Source of the DNA: Anisakis pegreffii
Taxonomy: Eukaryota; Nematoda; Chromadorea; Rhabditida; Anisakidae
NCBI GenBank assembly: GCA_035041965.1
Contig: JAPYMA010000593.1
Location: forward strand, 1 to 64,000
Reading direction: 5' to 3'
Length of the DNA: 64,000 bases
This document shows, one piece after another, positions 1 through 17,042 of this stretch (position 1 is the stretch's first letter; every line of letters starts with the position of its first letter). The notes under the pieces were generated by a model. It had not been told where the DNA came from, searched no databases, and was given only the letters and a program-made list of their open reading frames with translations. Made by a program: the position numbers and the translations under genes.

Positions 1-936
1 AGTAACCAAGTAATGCAAAAAATATGTGGTGCTCATTCAACTGATGCTCATCTATTACGTTCCTAATGTACTAGAAGAAATTAAAAAATATAAATGATAA
101 TAAAGTTCAAAATGTTGGAAATCTGGCCTGAGGTGCGTTGATGCATCGTGCGTCGCGTTTTCATATCGGATATAAGATCGTGATGTTGTCTTGTGAGATT
201 ATGATATTGAACGCATCGACGAGATATCCTCTTTTGTCGCAAATGTACACCTCATGTAGAGCCGACGTTTGCCCTCTCGACGGCATGCAGAACATCTGAC
301 CGCACTCCAAATACGATTCTGAAAAAAGCACCAATACAAGGATTATATGAACAAGTCAAAACAAATATCACGATACTGTATTTCACATTTCAGCTCAGAA
401 GCGAATCATCAATACTCACCCCATTCAGATCGCGTAATCCCACTACATCATTCATTCGATACCATCGGCCGTGATCCATCATGCATCCTGATGACCTAGA
501 AAGAGAATCATTCACCATGGATAATCAGTCAGCGATACGCAAAGATCGGTTATCAATTTACGATATTATTCAATCCTGGCAACCTACTAGTATCGCTAGT
601 CAATAAATTGAAGCAAAAGGTAAGCTGAATATCATCCTAAACAGCACCTAACTCACGATCAATAAATTCAATACCAAAAACCATCAAACACTATCATAAA
701 CAAACCGCATCGCAATCGTATTCACAACATAATATCAAACCGCATCGAACATAACACTACATTAAAAATGCTGGCTGATCAACGCACGCAAATAAATGAT
801 GGTGTATTGATCACTGCTGATCAAAAATAAATGATGGTGCATTGATCAGTGTTGATCAACGTTTTTCATGAAACAATGATGACTGGTGAAGTTAATCAAA
901 TACGTTAGCGGCATGCATTGAGTTACATCACATGAA
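1..936 (+). repeat. Left arm of a perfect long inverted repeat
   Basis: Positions 1-936 are the exact reverse complement of 1818-2753; paired coordinates always sum to 2754. I compared all 936 positions by eye and found no mismatch or indel. The inner limit is sharp: the match stops after 936/1818. The outer limit is unknown because the left arm begins at the window edge, so the repeat may extend further. The spacer is 881 bp. Confidence 0.97.
790..860 (+). repeat. Two tandem copies of a ~35-bp unit rich in TGATCA
   Basis: Two adjacent units, at 790-824 and 826-860, each run aaataaatgatggtg, a variable base, attgatca and then tgatcaa, with three differences between copies. The mirror copy is at 1894-1964 in the right arm. 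The TGATCA-type palindromes are closely spaced and could be protein-binding or hairpin-forming. Function is unknown. Confidence 0.8.
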
Positions 937-940
937 CATT

Positions 941-1017
941 TTGATACCGATAGTTAGTCAAACAAATACCAATTCATCATATTCTCTAAGATCAAAAACT
1001 ATCAGTAATAAATCATT
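941..1017 (+). repeat. 77-bp direct repeat, copy A, inside the palindrome spacer
   Basis: It begins ttgataccgatag and ends aatcatt. It matches 1743-1819 in the same orientation with about five substitutions and no indel. It lies just inside the inner end of the left arm (936). Confidence 0.9.
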
Positions 1018-1742
1018 ACCGGGCTAACTTGAGATCTTTAAGCTAACCGTATTCTCATGTTTGCCCAGAAACATGTGAATTTCTTTGGACCGTCAAATTC
1101 ACCAGAATCTCTACATCCAGAAAAATATACATTTTGCCCAGGGATTTTGCTTACTGGAGGAGATATAGCTATTTTCCTAGATCTATTTCAAATAGATAGC
1201 GCAGTCGCGTCAACCAGTGAGGGAGATATAATCCATACCAATGAAATGAATCTGTGACATTGAAAGATTGTAATATCTCAGTGCTGCATGCGTCTAGCTT
1301 ATTATATTGATGATGAGTGCATGGATAAATGCTGAATTCATTTCATGATTATCGCTTGAGAATCAATTTATTTTTGTGTTCAATTGATCAAGAAACAACA
1401 ATGTATTTCGATCGAATCATATAATTTTTTTTGTTTTTGTTCTTCTCAACAGCTCGTTATTGCAACATTTTATCGCCCATTTGCCATGTGCCAAGGAATT
1501 CATCAAATTATTTCGGGTAAATGAAGTCTTCGAAAAGAGAACAAATTAAGCAAAATAAATTGGCTAGAAAATTGCTTTCGTACTTAAACCGACGTGAACA
1601 GACAGACAACTGCGATGAGCAACCATATATTTTTTCGAGACATTAATTCGATCGCGAAAGAACAATGCAACAGGCGTTATGTTACTCCTTTGAGTCGTCA
1701 TCATGCAATATTTACATAGTCTTTCTTGCTAATTCTATCAGT

Positions 1743-1819
1743 TTGATACCGATAGTCAGTCAAACAAATACCAATTCATCAGATTCTCTAAGTTCAAAAA
1801 TTATCAGTAATAGATCATT
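1743..1819 (+). repeat. 77-bp direct repeat, copy B, abutting the right arm
   Basis: This is the second copy of the 941-1017 repeat. Its last two bases overlap the start of the right arm (1818). Unlike the arms it is diverged from its partner, so it is older than, or not homogenised with, the palindrome. Confidence 0.9.
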
Positions 1820-2753
1820 CATGTGATGTAACTCAATGCATGCCGCTAACGTATTTGATTAACTTCACCAGTCATCATTGTTTCATGAAAAACGTTGATC
1901 AACACTGATCAATGCACCATCATTTATTTTTGATCAGCAGTGATCAATACACCATCATTTATTTGCGTGCGTTGATCAGCCAGCATTTTTAATGTAGTGT
2001 TATGTTCGATGCGGTTTGATATTATGTTGTGAATACGATTGCGATGCGGTTTGTTTATGATAGTGTTTGATGGTTTTTGGTATTGAATTTATTGATCGTG
2101 AGTTAGGTGCTGTTTAGGATGATATTCAGCTTACCTTTTGCTTCAATTTATTGACTAGCGATACTAGTAGGTTGCCAGGATTGAATAATATCGTAAATTG
2201 ATAACCGATCTTTGCGTATCGCTGACTGATTATCCATGGTGAATGATTCTCTTTCTAGGTCATCAGGATGCATGATGGATCACGGCCGATGGTATCGAAT
2301 GAATGATGTAGTGGGATTACGCGATCTGAATGGGGTGAGTATTGATGATTCGCTTCTGAGCTGAAATGTGAAATACAGTATCGTGATATTTGTTTTGACT
2401 TGTTCATATAATCCTTGTATTGGTGCTTTTTTCAGAATCGTATTTGGAGTGCGGTCAGATGTTCTGCATGCCGTCGAGAGGGCAAACGTCGGCTCTACAT
2501 GAGGTGTACATTTGCGACAAAAGAGGATATCTCGTCGATGCGTTCAATATCATAATCTCACAAGACAACATCACGATCTTATATCCGATATGAAAACGCG
2601 ACGCACGATGCATCAACGCACCTCAGGCCAGATTTCCAACATTTTGAACTTTATTATCATTTATATTTTTTAATTTCTTCTAGTACATTAGGAACGTAAT
2701 AGATGAGCATCAGTTGAATGAGCACCACATATTTTTTGCATTACTTGGTTACT
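1818..2753 (-). repeat. Right arm of the perfect long inverted repeat
   Basis: This is the reverse complement of 1-936 with no differences seen. Past 2753 the sequence continues into ordinary AT-rich DNA. An arm this long with no divergence means a very recent inverted duplication, active sequence homogenisation, or a fold-back assembly or amplification artefact at a contig end. Confidence 0.97.
2259..2555 (+). CDS. Possible two-exon C-terminal coding fragment inside the right arm
   Basis: An open stretch at 2259-2334 lies between a tctag acceptor and a gtgagt donor. It joins in frame to 2436-2555, which follows a ttttttcag acceptor and ends at TAA. The joined peptide is about 64 residues, with HGRWYRMNDV in the first exon and a Cys-rich basic part (RCSACRREGKRRLYMRC) in the second. 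The splice signals and phases agree. I recognise no family; a zinc-binding domain is only a guess. The same sequence is on the minus strand of the left arm (199-495), so the palindrome carries two inverted copies. No upstream exon was found, so this is a fragment or a chance open frame. Confidence 0.25.
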
Positions 2754-4668
2754 GTTTATTAAAAAAGAAAACATAACTAAAATTGAACCGTAGTGAGTGA
2801 CCACTTTTTTTCAGTTTCTTCATTTTATTTTCCTCCATTTGTTTACAAACATTGATGTATTTGTAAATGTTGTATAAAATGAACATGCATTATGTTGAAT
2901 ATGTAATGTTTTATGTTATCCCCTGAGCCCCTGGGATGCACTACCTGTTTCCGGTGGAGTGTGATTTTTCAAAATTGTTGAGCTTTATAACCAGTGTAAG
3001 TTGAGAACCACCTCAGTGAAGTTCCAAGCATCCAGTCTGAAAATGTTCTCTCAAAACTACCTCAATTTGGGCGGTTCTAGCTTAGTTGGTTGTAGGACTG
3101 TTTAGGTTTAACGCATGCAGTTTGAAGAAGGGTCCGAACTTCATGCGCATGCTTCACTGCAGATATCTAGATCAGACTCAGCACTGTGCATAAGCTCTTG
3201 GAAGTGATGAATTTTTTAGGGCACAGGTATTGAAGGAAAACAATTGTTCCAGTTGTGGGAGGAAGTGCGCCTAGTGGTGATGATAATTACACTGGCACAT
3301 TAAAAAACATTCCCACAAAAACTGAGTTTAAATAATGTAGGGTATGAAGAGCCTTATGGTGGTAGCGGTAGGTCTGGAAAGTTCGCCTGGACCACTCACC
3401 CGAAGAGTAGAGTCGCTAGGTGGTGACTCGAACAACGTCCTCCTAGTGGTGCTGTTTAGTAACAGCTGAACTGAGGTGAATGCGATATCATATGTGCAAT
3501 TAATGGTTGTTTCTAAAAAGCATATTTTGGTTGCGTGGGTGATCCCAACCCGTCGAGCTGCCAATAAGAGGGGCTAGGTTTAGGTAAATGCGACAGGCGT
3601 TCCCCGCCTATCGGCAGTCTCGGCAAATCGGGGAGAAATATCTCAAAATATGTTGATGATGCTTACCCGGGCATCATCATCATTCATCTTCGCAATAAAA
3701 TACGGGCGTTCCCGGCCCGGGAAAGGCGCCGATTTGACCGGGGATAGGGAATTGCGCGTAAGTTGGCCTGAGTAGTGCCTTTGGGCATTTGCTCAGGTAA
3801 CGAGGGTTCCCGGACTCACTGTGCGCACTTTCTCTTAACAGGGGGGGAATTATGATCGGGTTGACCATTGACTGGCACATATGAAATCGTTTCACTCAGT
3901 TCAATGTTACTAAATGCGTTATAAGGAGAAATCTCTTAGGTGTTTGTGGTTACTCGCCGAAGCTTATCTATTAGCTGCTGCCATAATGCATTCATACAAC
4001 ATTGTCGATGCTATCCTTGTTTCCCCAGCCAGTTTGATTATTATCACTTTCTAGTACCTCTAAAATAGCCTAAAAGATGGGGTTTGAATACTACCAAAAT
4101 GATGAATCAGTACCTTTGCTTTCAACAATTCATCACATTTGAGAGCTTTCACACATGCTGATGTTGAGCTAGGTAGCTGTGGTTTAGCTCCCGCATCGGG
4201 TTTAGACTTCTCTTCAGGTTGCTAGCGTTAAATCTTCTCAGGCTCATGACTGACTGAGTGATAACTTCTCGAGGAAAGGTGGCTTGGAGAAACATTTCCG
4301 AAAAAAACTCTGGAAAGTTTAGTAATTACCAGTATAATTATCACCTGTCAATAGTGCCACTGAAATAATCCGAGAGTTTCTTTGAACATCTCATGCAAAT
4401 ATTCGGATTGAAGGAATGAGTTCAGAGTCTTAATGGTAGATTTTCCGCCCATAAAATTGGTGTATCGTGTTAATTAACCGATGTAGTCCCTGAAAATCCC
4501 TGTGTCAAAACTGATGCCTATTGTACAGAGATGAAGATCCCTCTGTCATATTTTGATGAGGTTTTATTTGCAGTGATGCTTCGTTTTTGTTGTTCACTTG
4601 TTGCATTTTTCACATCGTTGAATGATATTTCTTATAACGTTGAATAAAAGTTTTTTACCGCTTGTTCC
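2754..4668. other. No intact gene; repeat-like sequence with a GC-richer patch
   Basis: No conserved domain was recognised. The part near 3330-3900 is less AT-rich than its surroundings and contains two minus-strand open frames of 78 and 71 codons (3328-3564 and 3680-3895). The second has a Pro/Gly-rich stretch (QFPIPGQIGAFPGPG). They lack splice context and known motifs. A decayed repeat or retroelement untranslated region is the most economical reading. Confidence 0.4.
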
Positions 4669-4730
4669 ATGACCTGTTCACCAGAATTTGGGGTCACCTT
4701 TGAAAACCCCGAATTATGGTGACAGGTCAT
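4669..4730. repeat. 62-bp near-perfect hairpin
   Basis: The left arm 4669-4693 (atgacctgttcacca...) pairs with the right arm 4707-4730 (...tggtgacaggtcat) around a 13-nt loop. There is one bulged base and about two mismatches. The size and terminal symmetry fit a short fold-back or MITE-like element, but a transcribed hairpin is also possible. No clear target-site duplication was seen. Confidence 0.75.
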
Positions 4731-6162
4731 CTTTTTGTGGTGGTTAACGAGCGATGCTCGTTTAATTGTTGGAAGGACAACGTATGGCAGCTCTTTCGCA
4801 ACAAATAGGACCAGATTTCACTCTGATTTTGATTATTATTCTTTTGAAGTTTCATTCTAATTTGATCCTTCTTTTGATTGGTATGATGCTTCGTTGTCAA
4901 ACATTTACACTTGACTGACATGAGGATCGTTGATGTTTTTACTGTGATACTAAAGGATCACTGCGGTAATATTTCTTATATGTATCTTGACTGGGACTGC
5001 GAACTTTTAGAATCTGTGACCATGACTGGGGGTTTTTTAGATCGCAAGAGCGGAAAGTGTTTTCGCTTAATAGACTGTGTGCGCAAAAGATGATTCTGGA
5101 TTGTAAAGGGTAGATTTCATGCATGTGTAGCTTTTGTCGCGTGCTGTGGTTGGCAGGTAGCGTTGCTATTATGGCAAAACTGTTCGAATAGGGGATTGAG
5201 GAGATTTGTGAATGGTTCAGAATGTCGATACTATGGAGCATGATTATTACTATTAGGCAGCTGTTTTAGAATCTTGAGTTGGGCTTCGCATACACGTGGT
5301 ATTAATTTTCTGCTGTTCACTATTTGAAAAACTCCGAATCATAGACTCTAAAGTGTTCGTTATCTTTCTTGTTAGGACATTTAATCCTTATAAGATAGGA
5401 AAGCGATATAACGAATAGGCATTCATTGTATGACGCTTAATGCAAGCGAAGGTAAATCCTGTGATGAGATCAGAAGCCTTGAATGACCATCAGTGTTTGA
5501 TAGTTAGGGGTATGCACAGAAAAAGCTGCTGTCTATGACTTCTGCTCAATTTTTTCCTTCATGTAGAGTTTGTCATCGAAAAAAACCTTCTCGGTTTCTC
5601 CTCGGAGCCGTGGGCGAGATTTCGTATCAAAATCTTGCACAGTATCTGGTTTGCTGATTTGAAAATTGCAAGGAAATGAGCGGTTACTCTTGCAGATACT
5701 ATAATAAATCGGTTGTTTTCAGTGGTGTTTAGAAGGAGGTTGTTTTCTTAGATATGAATTGATTGAGTTTGAGGTTGATCAGAATTACGTTGATTACTTA
5801 TTATTACAAGGTGATGCTAGTAGTGGACAGTTTGATGCAACGATTTCATTCGCTGATTGCTATTCAGGGTCTCATAGAAATTCTCACTATTATCACTGGT
5901 GCTGGTTACTAAAAATGGATGGGGCCAAAATGACGAGAAATTTATGAATGCATGTGCGTAGTCTAGATGGTTTTTCTTTAGCTTGTAAGCACGACAAAGC
6001 TTGCAAGTTGTGATCTAACACTTACAACATAAGATTAGATTAAATAATAAATTAGCATGGATCATTCCCCGTCACTTAAACAGATAAATATGTGTGACCG
6101 TTTCTGATTTTTCAACTGTTCGTGTCTTTACTCGATTCGTAACGTTTTCGTTAAGTGCGGGC
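4731..6162. other. No recognisable gene
   Basis: Short open frames occur on both strands (for example 4911-5093 + and 5759-5947 +), but none shows a domain, splice context or extended coding bias. It is probably decayed repeat DNA continuous with the retroelement fragment that follows. Confidence 0.4.
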
Positions 6163-6207
6163 GTGGCTAACTACCGTAATTTGTGGCCGTGGCTAGTTAC
6201 CGTAGTT
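6163..6207 (+). repeat. Imperfect tandem pair, cgtggctaactaccgtaa
   Basis: Two copies, cgtggctaactaccgtaat and cgtggctagttaccgtagt, lie about 25 bp apart just upstream of the retroelement fragment. They may be part of the same decayed element. Confidence 0.6.
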
Positions 6208-6253
6208 AAGAAGGCTCGCAGGTACTACTATCGGTAGGGTTTGTCAAGGGAAG

Positions 6254-6733
6254 GTGAAAGTATGTTGGCCGTGGAAATTGAGATGTGCCCCAGCCGACAG
6301 TAATTATGGATTATGCTTAGGTGGTTTGATATCATTAATGAGAAGATTAGAGTTTAAACCAGGTCTCTTGAAGATGTGTGAGGGTAATGTACGAGAACAA
6401 GAGTGTTTAGGCATAATTGAGGAAGTTTCGGAAGATAAAAAAGCGAAAGGTCCGCTTCATTATTTTTCCCGACATCCAGTTCTAACACCAAGAAAGACTA
6501 CAACCAAGCTAACAATCGTTTTTGATGTTTCAGCCAGAGCAAAGAATGGAGAAATCGTGCTAAACGAATGTTTGTATTCAGGAACAGTACTCCCTCCAGA
6601 TTTGTGTGGTATCTGATTGAGATTCACAATCCCATCGATAATCATAATAGCAGACATAGAGAGAGCATTCCTCCAGCTAAAGTTAAAAATAACCGAAAGA
6701 GACCAAACGAGGTTCTTTTGGTTGAAACAATAA
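6254..6733 (+). pseudogene. BEL/Pao LTR-retrotransposon reverse-transcriptase fragment, frameshifted
   Basis: The frame 6254-6616 contains NYGLCLGGL, HYFSRHPVLTP, KTTTKLTIVFDVSA and ECLYSGTVLPPDLCGI, which follow the start of the Pao-type reverse-transcriptase domain. The reading then shifts frame and continues as IIIADIERAFLQLKLK and RFFWLKQ before a stop at 6731-6733. ADIERAF carries the first catalytic aspartate (RT motif A). A faint continuation (YEFLRYGGSFPPFS) can be followed to about 6845 after another shift. The YxDD region, protease, RNase H, integrase and LTRs were not found. It is a dead fragment. Confidence 0.85.
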
Positions 6734-6849
6734 GTGTCGCGGTCGTATACGAATTTTTGCGCTATGGTGGATCCTTCCCTCCGTTTTCAGCTAATGGTTT
6801 TGGGAAATTTCCGCCTCAGATATGGCCTGGACTGAAGATGGGTTGACCT

Positions 6850-7980
6850 CGTACCGCATCGCCTACGAAACGGGAGATTGGAACCTGTCTAGCTGGCGAA
6901 AATCATTCCACGATAGTGTTGGCGGTTAGGAGGTAGTCGTATGTATTGGTTGATACTAGAAAATTTTAAATTGGCGCAATTTTTTGATTTTCACTGAACA
7001 TCCACAAAAGTTCGGTTAGCAACGAATTTCGTTCCAAAATATAGGCTACTTTGTCATTTAATTGAGGTTCGAATGCATGTATATTGCAGGTGTCTATCTG
7101 AATAAAATTATCAAACTTATGGCAAAAGAGAATAACTGCTCGAAAGAGAGATTGAGAAATGAATGGGTTTTTCAGTTCATAGTGTTTATTTCAAAGACGT
7201 CTCCAGACATTTTCAATAAATGTTTCATGTGCTCCAAGTTTCGTGTTCTCATCGTTTCTTTCTTGTTATGATGAGACAATTCCTAACTCATTTGCGTCAA
7301 ATTGTCCTGCTGAAGATGTCAACAATGCATCACACATGCAGTATTCATGAAAGGGTTCGATATTGAGCAGTTTTACCAAGTGATGTACTATTTGAACAGA
7401 ATTTCATACTAAACTGATTTTGAAATATTTTAAAGTTACAATACTCTCTGAATGAATTTTTCAGCTCAAAATTCAAGCAAAATGACACGTAAAGTATTTA
7501 CGGTAGTACAGATAACAGCTAGCAGCGCTAATGCACTGTCTCATAGACATGCAAAGCGTTTAAAATGTTGAAAATTTCACTTTTTAAAACTTATTTCCTT
7601 CTCTTTTTTTGTTGAAATGACGATTGAGTGGTGTCGTTTTGTTAATTCAATTTATATTTGTTTGAATTTTGGCATTAAGATCTCAGCATAATAGCAGAGC
7701 GCAGGACTTTGCGTTTAATGTACTAAAATTTTTACCAATTTTAGCGTTTTGTTCATATATCTGCCGAATTCCTTCTGGTTCTCATCTCATCACATCTCTG
7801 ATGTCACAATTTCATCTGCCATACACTTTTATCGCTTGAGACAGAGTATTTAGCGGTGTTCTAAGATTTGAAAACAACCGAGAGCATGTGCTGTGAACAG
7901 TTTTAGAAATATCTCCAAGCACACTCACCAGTTCGCAGAATTTCAAGGTGTTTTCCATATTTGTTATTCGTTTGCGATTT
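6850..7980. other. Spacer between retroelement debris and RPN2
   Basis: AT-rich sequence with no recognised gene. It should include the promoter of the downstream RPN2 gene, but no TATA box or other element could be assigned with confidence. Confidence 0.4.
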
Positions 7981-7988
7981 ATTGCAGG
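7981..7988 (+). promoter_or_regulatory. Probable trans-splice acceptor of RPN2
   Basis: The attgcag|G acceptor lies 17 bases before the RPN2 start codon with no coding exon upstream. In nematodes this arrangement usually marks spliced-leader addition. A 5'-UTR intron would look the same. Confidence 0.5.
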
Positions 7989-8004
7989 CAAAGGGTAATC
8001 GAAG

Positions 8005-13950
<5,946 letters not shown>

Positions 13951-15400
13951 TAATTCCAAATCGATTCACATCCAAAGTTCTCATATTTTAAGATTAGTTG
14001 TGCACACAAAAATTTGTTGTATGGTTCATTCCTTATAAATCATTTCCTTTGTTTTATGCCTTCACTCTTCTCGTCAGGGTTGAGCTAGTAATTTTATTCA
14101 TTCACTGTTGAGGCAGTCATGTATACTTTATGCAGCAATTGATTGATTGCTATTCATTTGTGAACGAAATTGATGATTGGCTGGAGTGATCAATTTATTT
14201 GTGCGTTGAAAGGCAATATTTTGTTGTTATCCATAAATAATAACTTATTTCTCTATTGATTTATTGATGGTTTGTTATTTGTTTGAGATTGTTGCTTTTT
14301 GAATAGTTTCATAGTGTACATTTGTTATAATCGTTTCATCATCATAAACATACCTTTGTTGATATCGGTTTTTGATTGACACACCACTTCAGTGCGCTCG
14401 TTTCGGTTTCTTGTTTCTTCTGTAATTACCGGGTTTCCGTCTGAAATTGAACGCGAATTAAAACTAGCGGATAGGGATTTATGCAGTTTCATCTTTTATT
14501 CTTGTTTTGTTTTGTTTTCACGCAACTGTTGGATTATTATATTATTCATTGATTGGTTCAAATCTTAACTATTATTTCTTGTTAAATAAACTTATCCTAG
14601 TAACACATCTCGTTCTCGTTTAACGATGATATTCAATCCAAAGCTTGAAGATACTTTTTAAAGAGTTCATCATTGATCCTCGTGCAACAACTTAATAGTA
14701 GTTTCACAACAAAAGTGTCTCATTGCAATAGATAAAGCATTGATAATATTGCATCCCGGTTGTTTTTTGCTGTGCTACTTTTGTGTGTCGTGGTTCAATG
14801 CAGTTGTAGTAAGGAAATACGAATTTGCTTTCGTCTCGTCGTCGCAAATTTGACACTGATTTGTTCGATAAGGGCTTTATTGAAGTGTGCGAGAGATATA
14901 CAGAGTTTGAATGTGGACTGTTATGAGCATATGGAATGCATTTTGTGTGATTTTAATTTTAGAATATCAAAGGCCATTATAAGAAAAACTGAAAGAATAT
15001 TGAAAAAAAACCTATAAAGTGAATGCTTTTTGCAATTAACAGTTGGTTTCAGATTGTGCTCAGAATTCAGAGTTGTTGTGTTTATTTGAAGGTGTTCTGA
15101 CTAGAAGTACAAAGGAGCGGCACATAAATCATTTCTCAAAACGACCTGTTGTAAATAACACATCGATCATGAACTGTTGATGTGGTTTTTGTGTTGTCGT
15201 GTGATCTTATGTATGCTCGTCGAGAGGTTGGTTATAACATGGAAAGTTGTGCACTCAGATTTGTTCTAAGCACATTCAGGCGCCATATCATTTGTATGAA
15301 TCAATTGTTTTGATTCAGTCATTCGGCAATCAATTTCTAGTCAAACTACCGAAATTCTCATGCTGACTCATTGAAAAATGATCAGATAAATGCCCACAAA

Positions 15401-15573
15401 AATAAAGGAATATCTTTTGATTTTGCATTTGGTTCAGTGGAAATGAGTGGAGGAATATCTTATAGAGGGTTTTTTCGTCTAATAAAGGAATATCTTATGC
15501 ACCTAATGGAGGAATATCTTCTTTTTCTTAAATGCGATCTATGGAAGCCACCTAAAATACAACGGAATACCTT
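15401..15573 (+). repeat. Five spaced copies of GGAATATCTT
   Basis: Exact copies at 15407-15416, 15452-15461, 15487-15496 and 15511-15520, and a one-mismatch copy (ggaatacctt) at 15564-15573. Spacing is 24-53 bp. Two copies share the longer context aataaaggaatatctt, and two share tggaggaatatctt. This could be a decayed minisatellite or a cluster of protein-binding sites. Confidence 0.8.
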
Positions 15574-17033
15574 TTGGGTTTTTAGAATTTCTCGTAAATT
15601 GCAATTGGTATGATGGAGAGGAGTGAAGCGCTGTTAAGGAGAGCATTCACTTCAGTCTATCAGGCGCTAATCTTCTGGCAACATTGACTGTATTGATAGT
15701 TCTATTCAACTGATAACACATTTGTCTTTTTTGTGCTCTTGTCTTATTTCTGTTCCTTTTTCACATTCTTTTTCGCCATTTCACTCTTATTACTAAATGC
15801 TTGTCGAATGAAACTGCTACCATTAATACTGTGATTGTTGTGCTGCAAGCACTTCGGTGAACATCCATACAAAAACTATTGTTTCGACGATTCGGTCTTG
15901 TGTCAGAATTTTGGGTTGCTAGAAGACTATGCCAATTTCATCATTGAAATAAACAACGATTTTTGATCACGGTCATCTTCTTCTTCTCATTGAAATTATT
16001 CATTGATTTTCTCTTATTCGGTGATTGCGTTTGTTGTGTACGCATTCGAAAACCACCCTTCAAAAAAAGCATTCAAATGTGTTGGATACTAATTTTTCAA
16101 CAAGTCATCATTCAACAAGTGCTTTTTTCACTGTTTCTGCTGTTCAGACGTATACTTGTCAACTCTCTTAAAATTTTGATTCGTTGTTTGATCTTCTCTC
16201 GGACTGCAGTAATCTGGAGAGTTGATGCACTCGTCGATGCATCCATCCATCTGTCCAACTATCCCTTTGCTGATCTCATTCAATAAATCATCTGATAAAG
16301 AACACCGACCCATCGAACCACACTCCCAATGCCAATGCATCATTGATCAAACTCTAGTCTACACATCGTTTTGCTTCTCGTTATTTAGTATAAACGAACG
16401 GATCGCACCAAAACAGTGTCAGTTAGCATGCGATCACTCTCGTTTCAACTTATCTTCATTTCAATTGATTCAATTTGATTTTTTCGCATTCTCAATATTC
16501 TCTCTCCAAGTTAGTCAGTTGTACTTTCTTTTTGAAGATACAACCACTTGTATTAATACTTTTATATTGTCGTTGTTTTGTAAACCTCTCTCGAAGTACC
16601 CTCCGCTCCGCAATAGATGTTACAGCGGCGTTTCATACGTAATCCAGCAATATCATACAATTTCCAATCGTAGGCATTTAATAAAAAGAACTTTCTGTTA
16701 TGATTACGTTAAGCAATATCATATTCATTACTTAAAAATCCTCTAGAGTGGAGTGTAAGAATGATTTGAGTGCTGTTGGTTTTCAGCTGATTTGACTGAA
16801 CACGAAGTTTCGAATAAACCGTCATCAAGATTTATATTTTGTCTACTTGCACAGTATCCTGTATTAGGTGGAAAACCGTGGCTGCAGGGGTGTTATAGTT
16901 GCTCTTGGCCGTGTCATTCGCGTATTTCACGACATTTGCGATTGATCATCACATATTGATGCAAGCAAAAATAATGCATTGATTTGACGTGTACAATGTA
17001 ACGATTATCGTTGGATTGCGCTAAAAATTGCTG

Positions 17034-17042
17034 AAATTTCAG
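17034..17042 (+). promoter_or_regulatory. Probable trans-splice acceptor abutting the synthetase ATG
   Basis: The aaatttcag acceptor is followed immediately by ATG (17043-17045). The frame is open upstream to another ATG at 17028, but that lies inside the acceptor region. The leader would be added at the start codon itself. Confidence 0.55.

Noticed and set aside
3328..3895. Two minus-strand frames as a possible gene
   Set aside because: They are in a GC-richer patch but have no motif, splice signals or connection in phase. They are kept only as part of the spacer description.
16128..16343. Minus-strand 71-codon open frame opposite the 16222-16746 frame
   Set aside because: No domain and low complexity; it is a shadow of the plus-strand open sequence.
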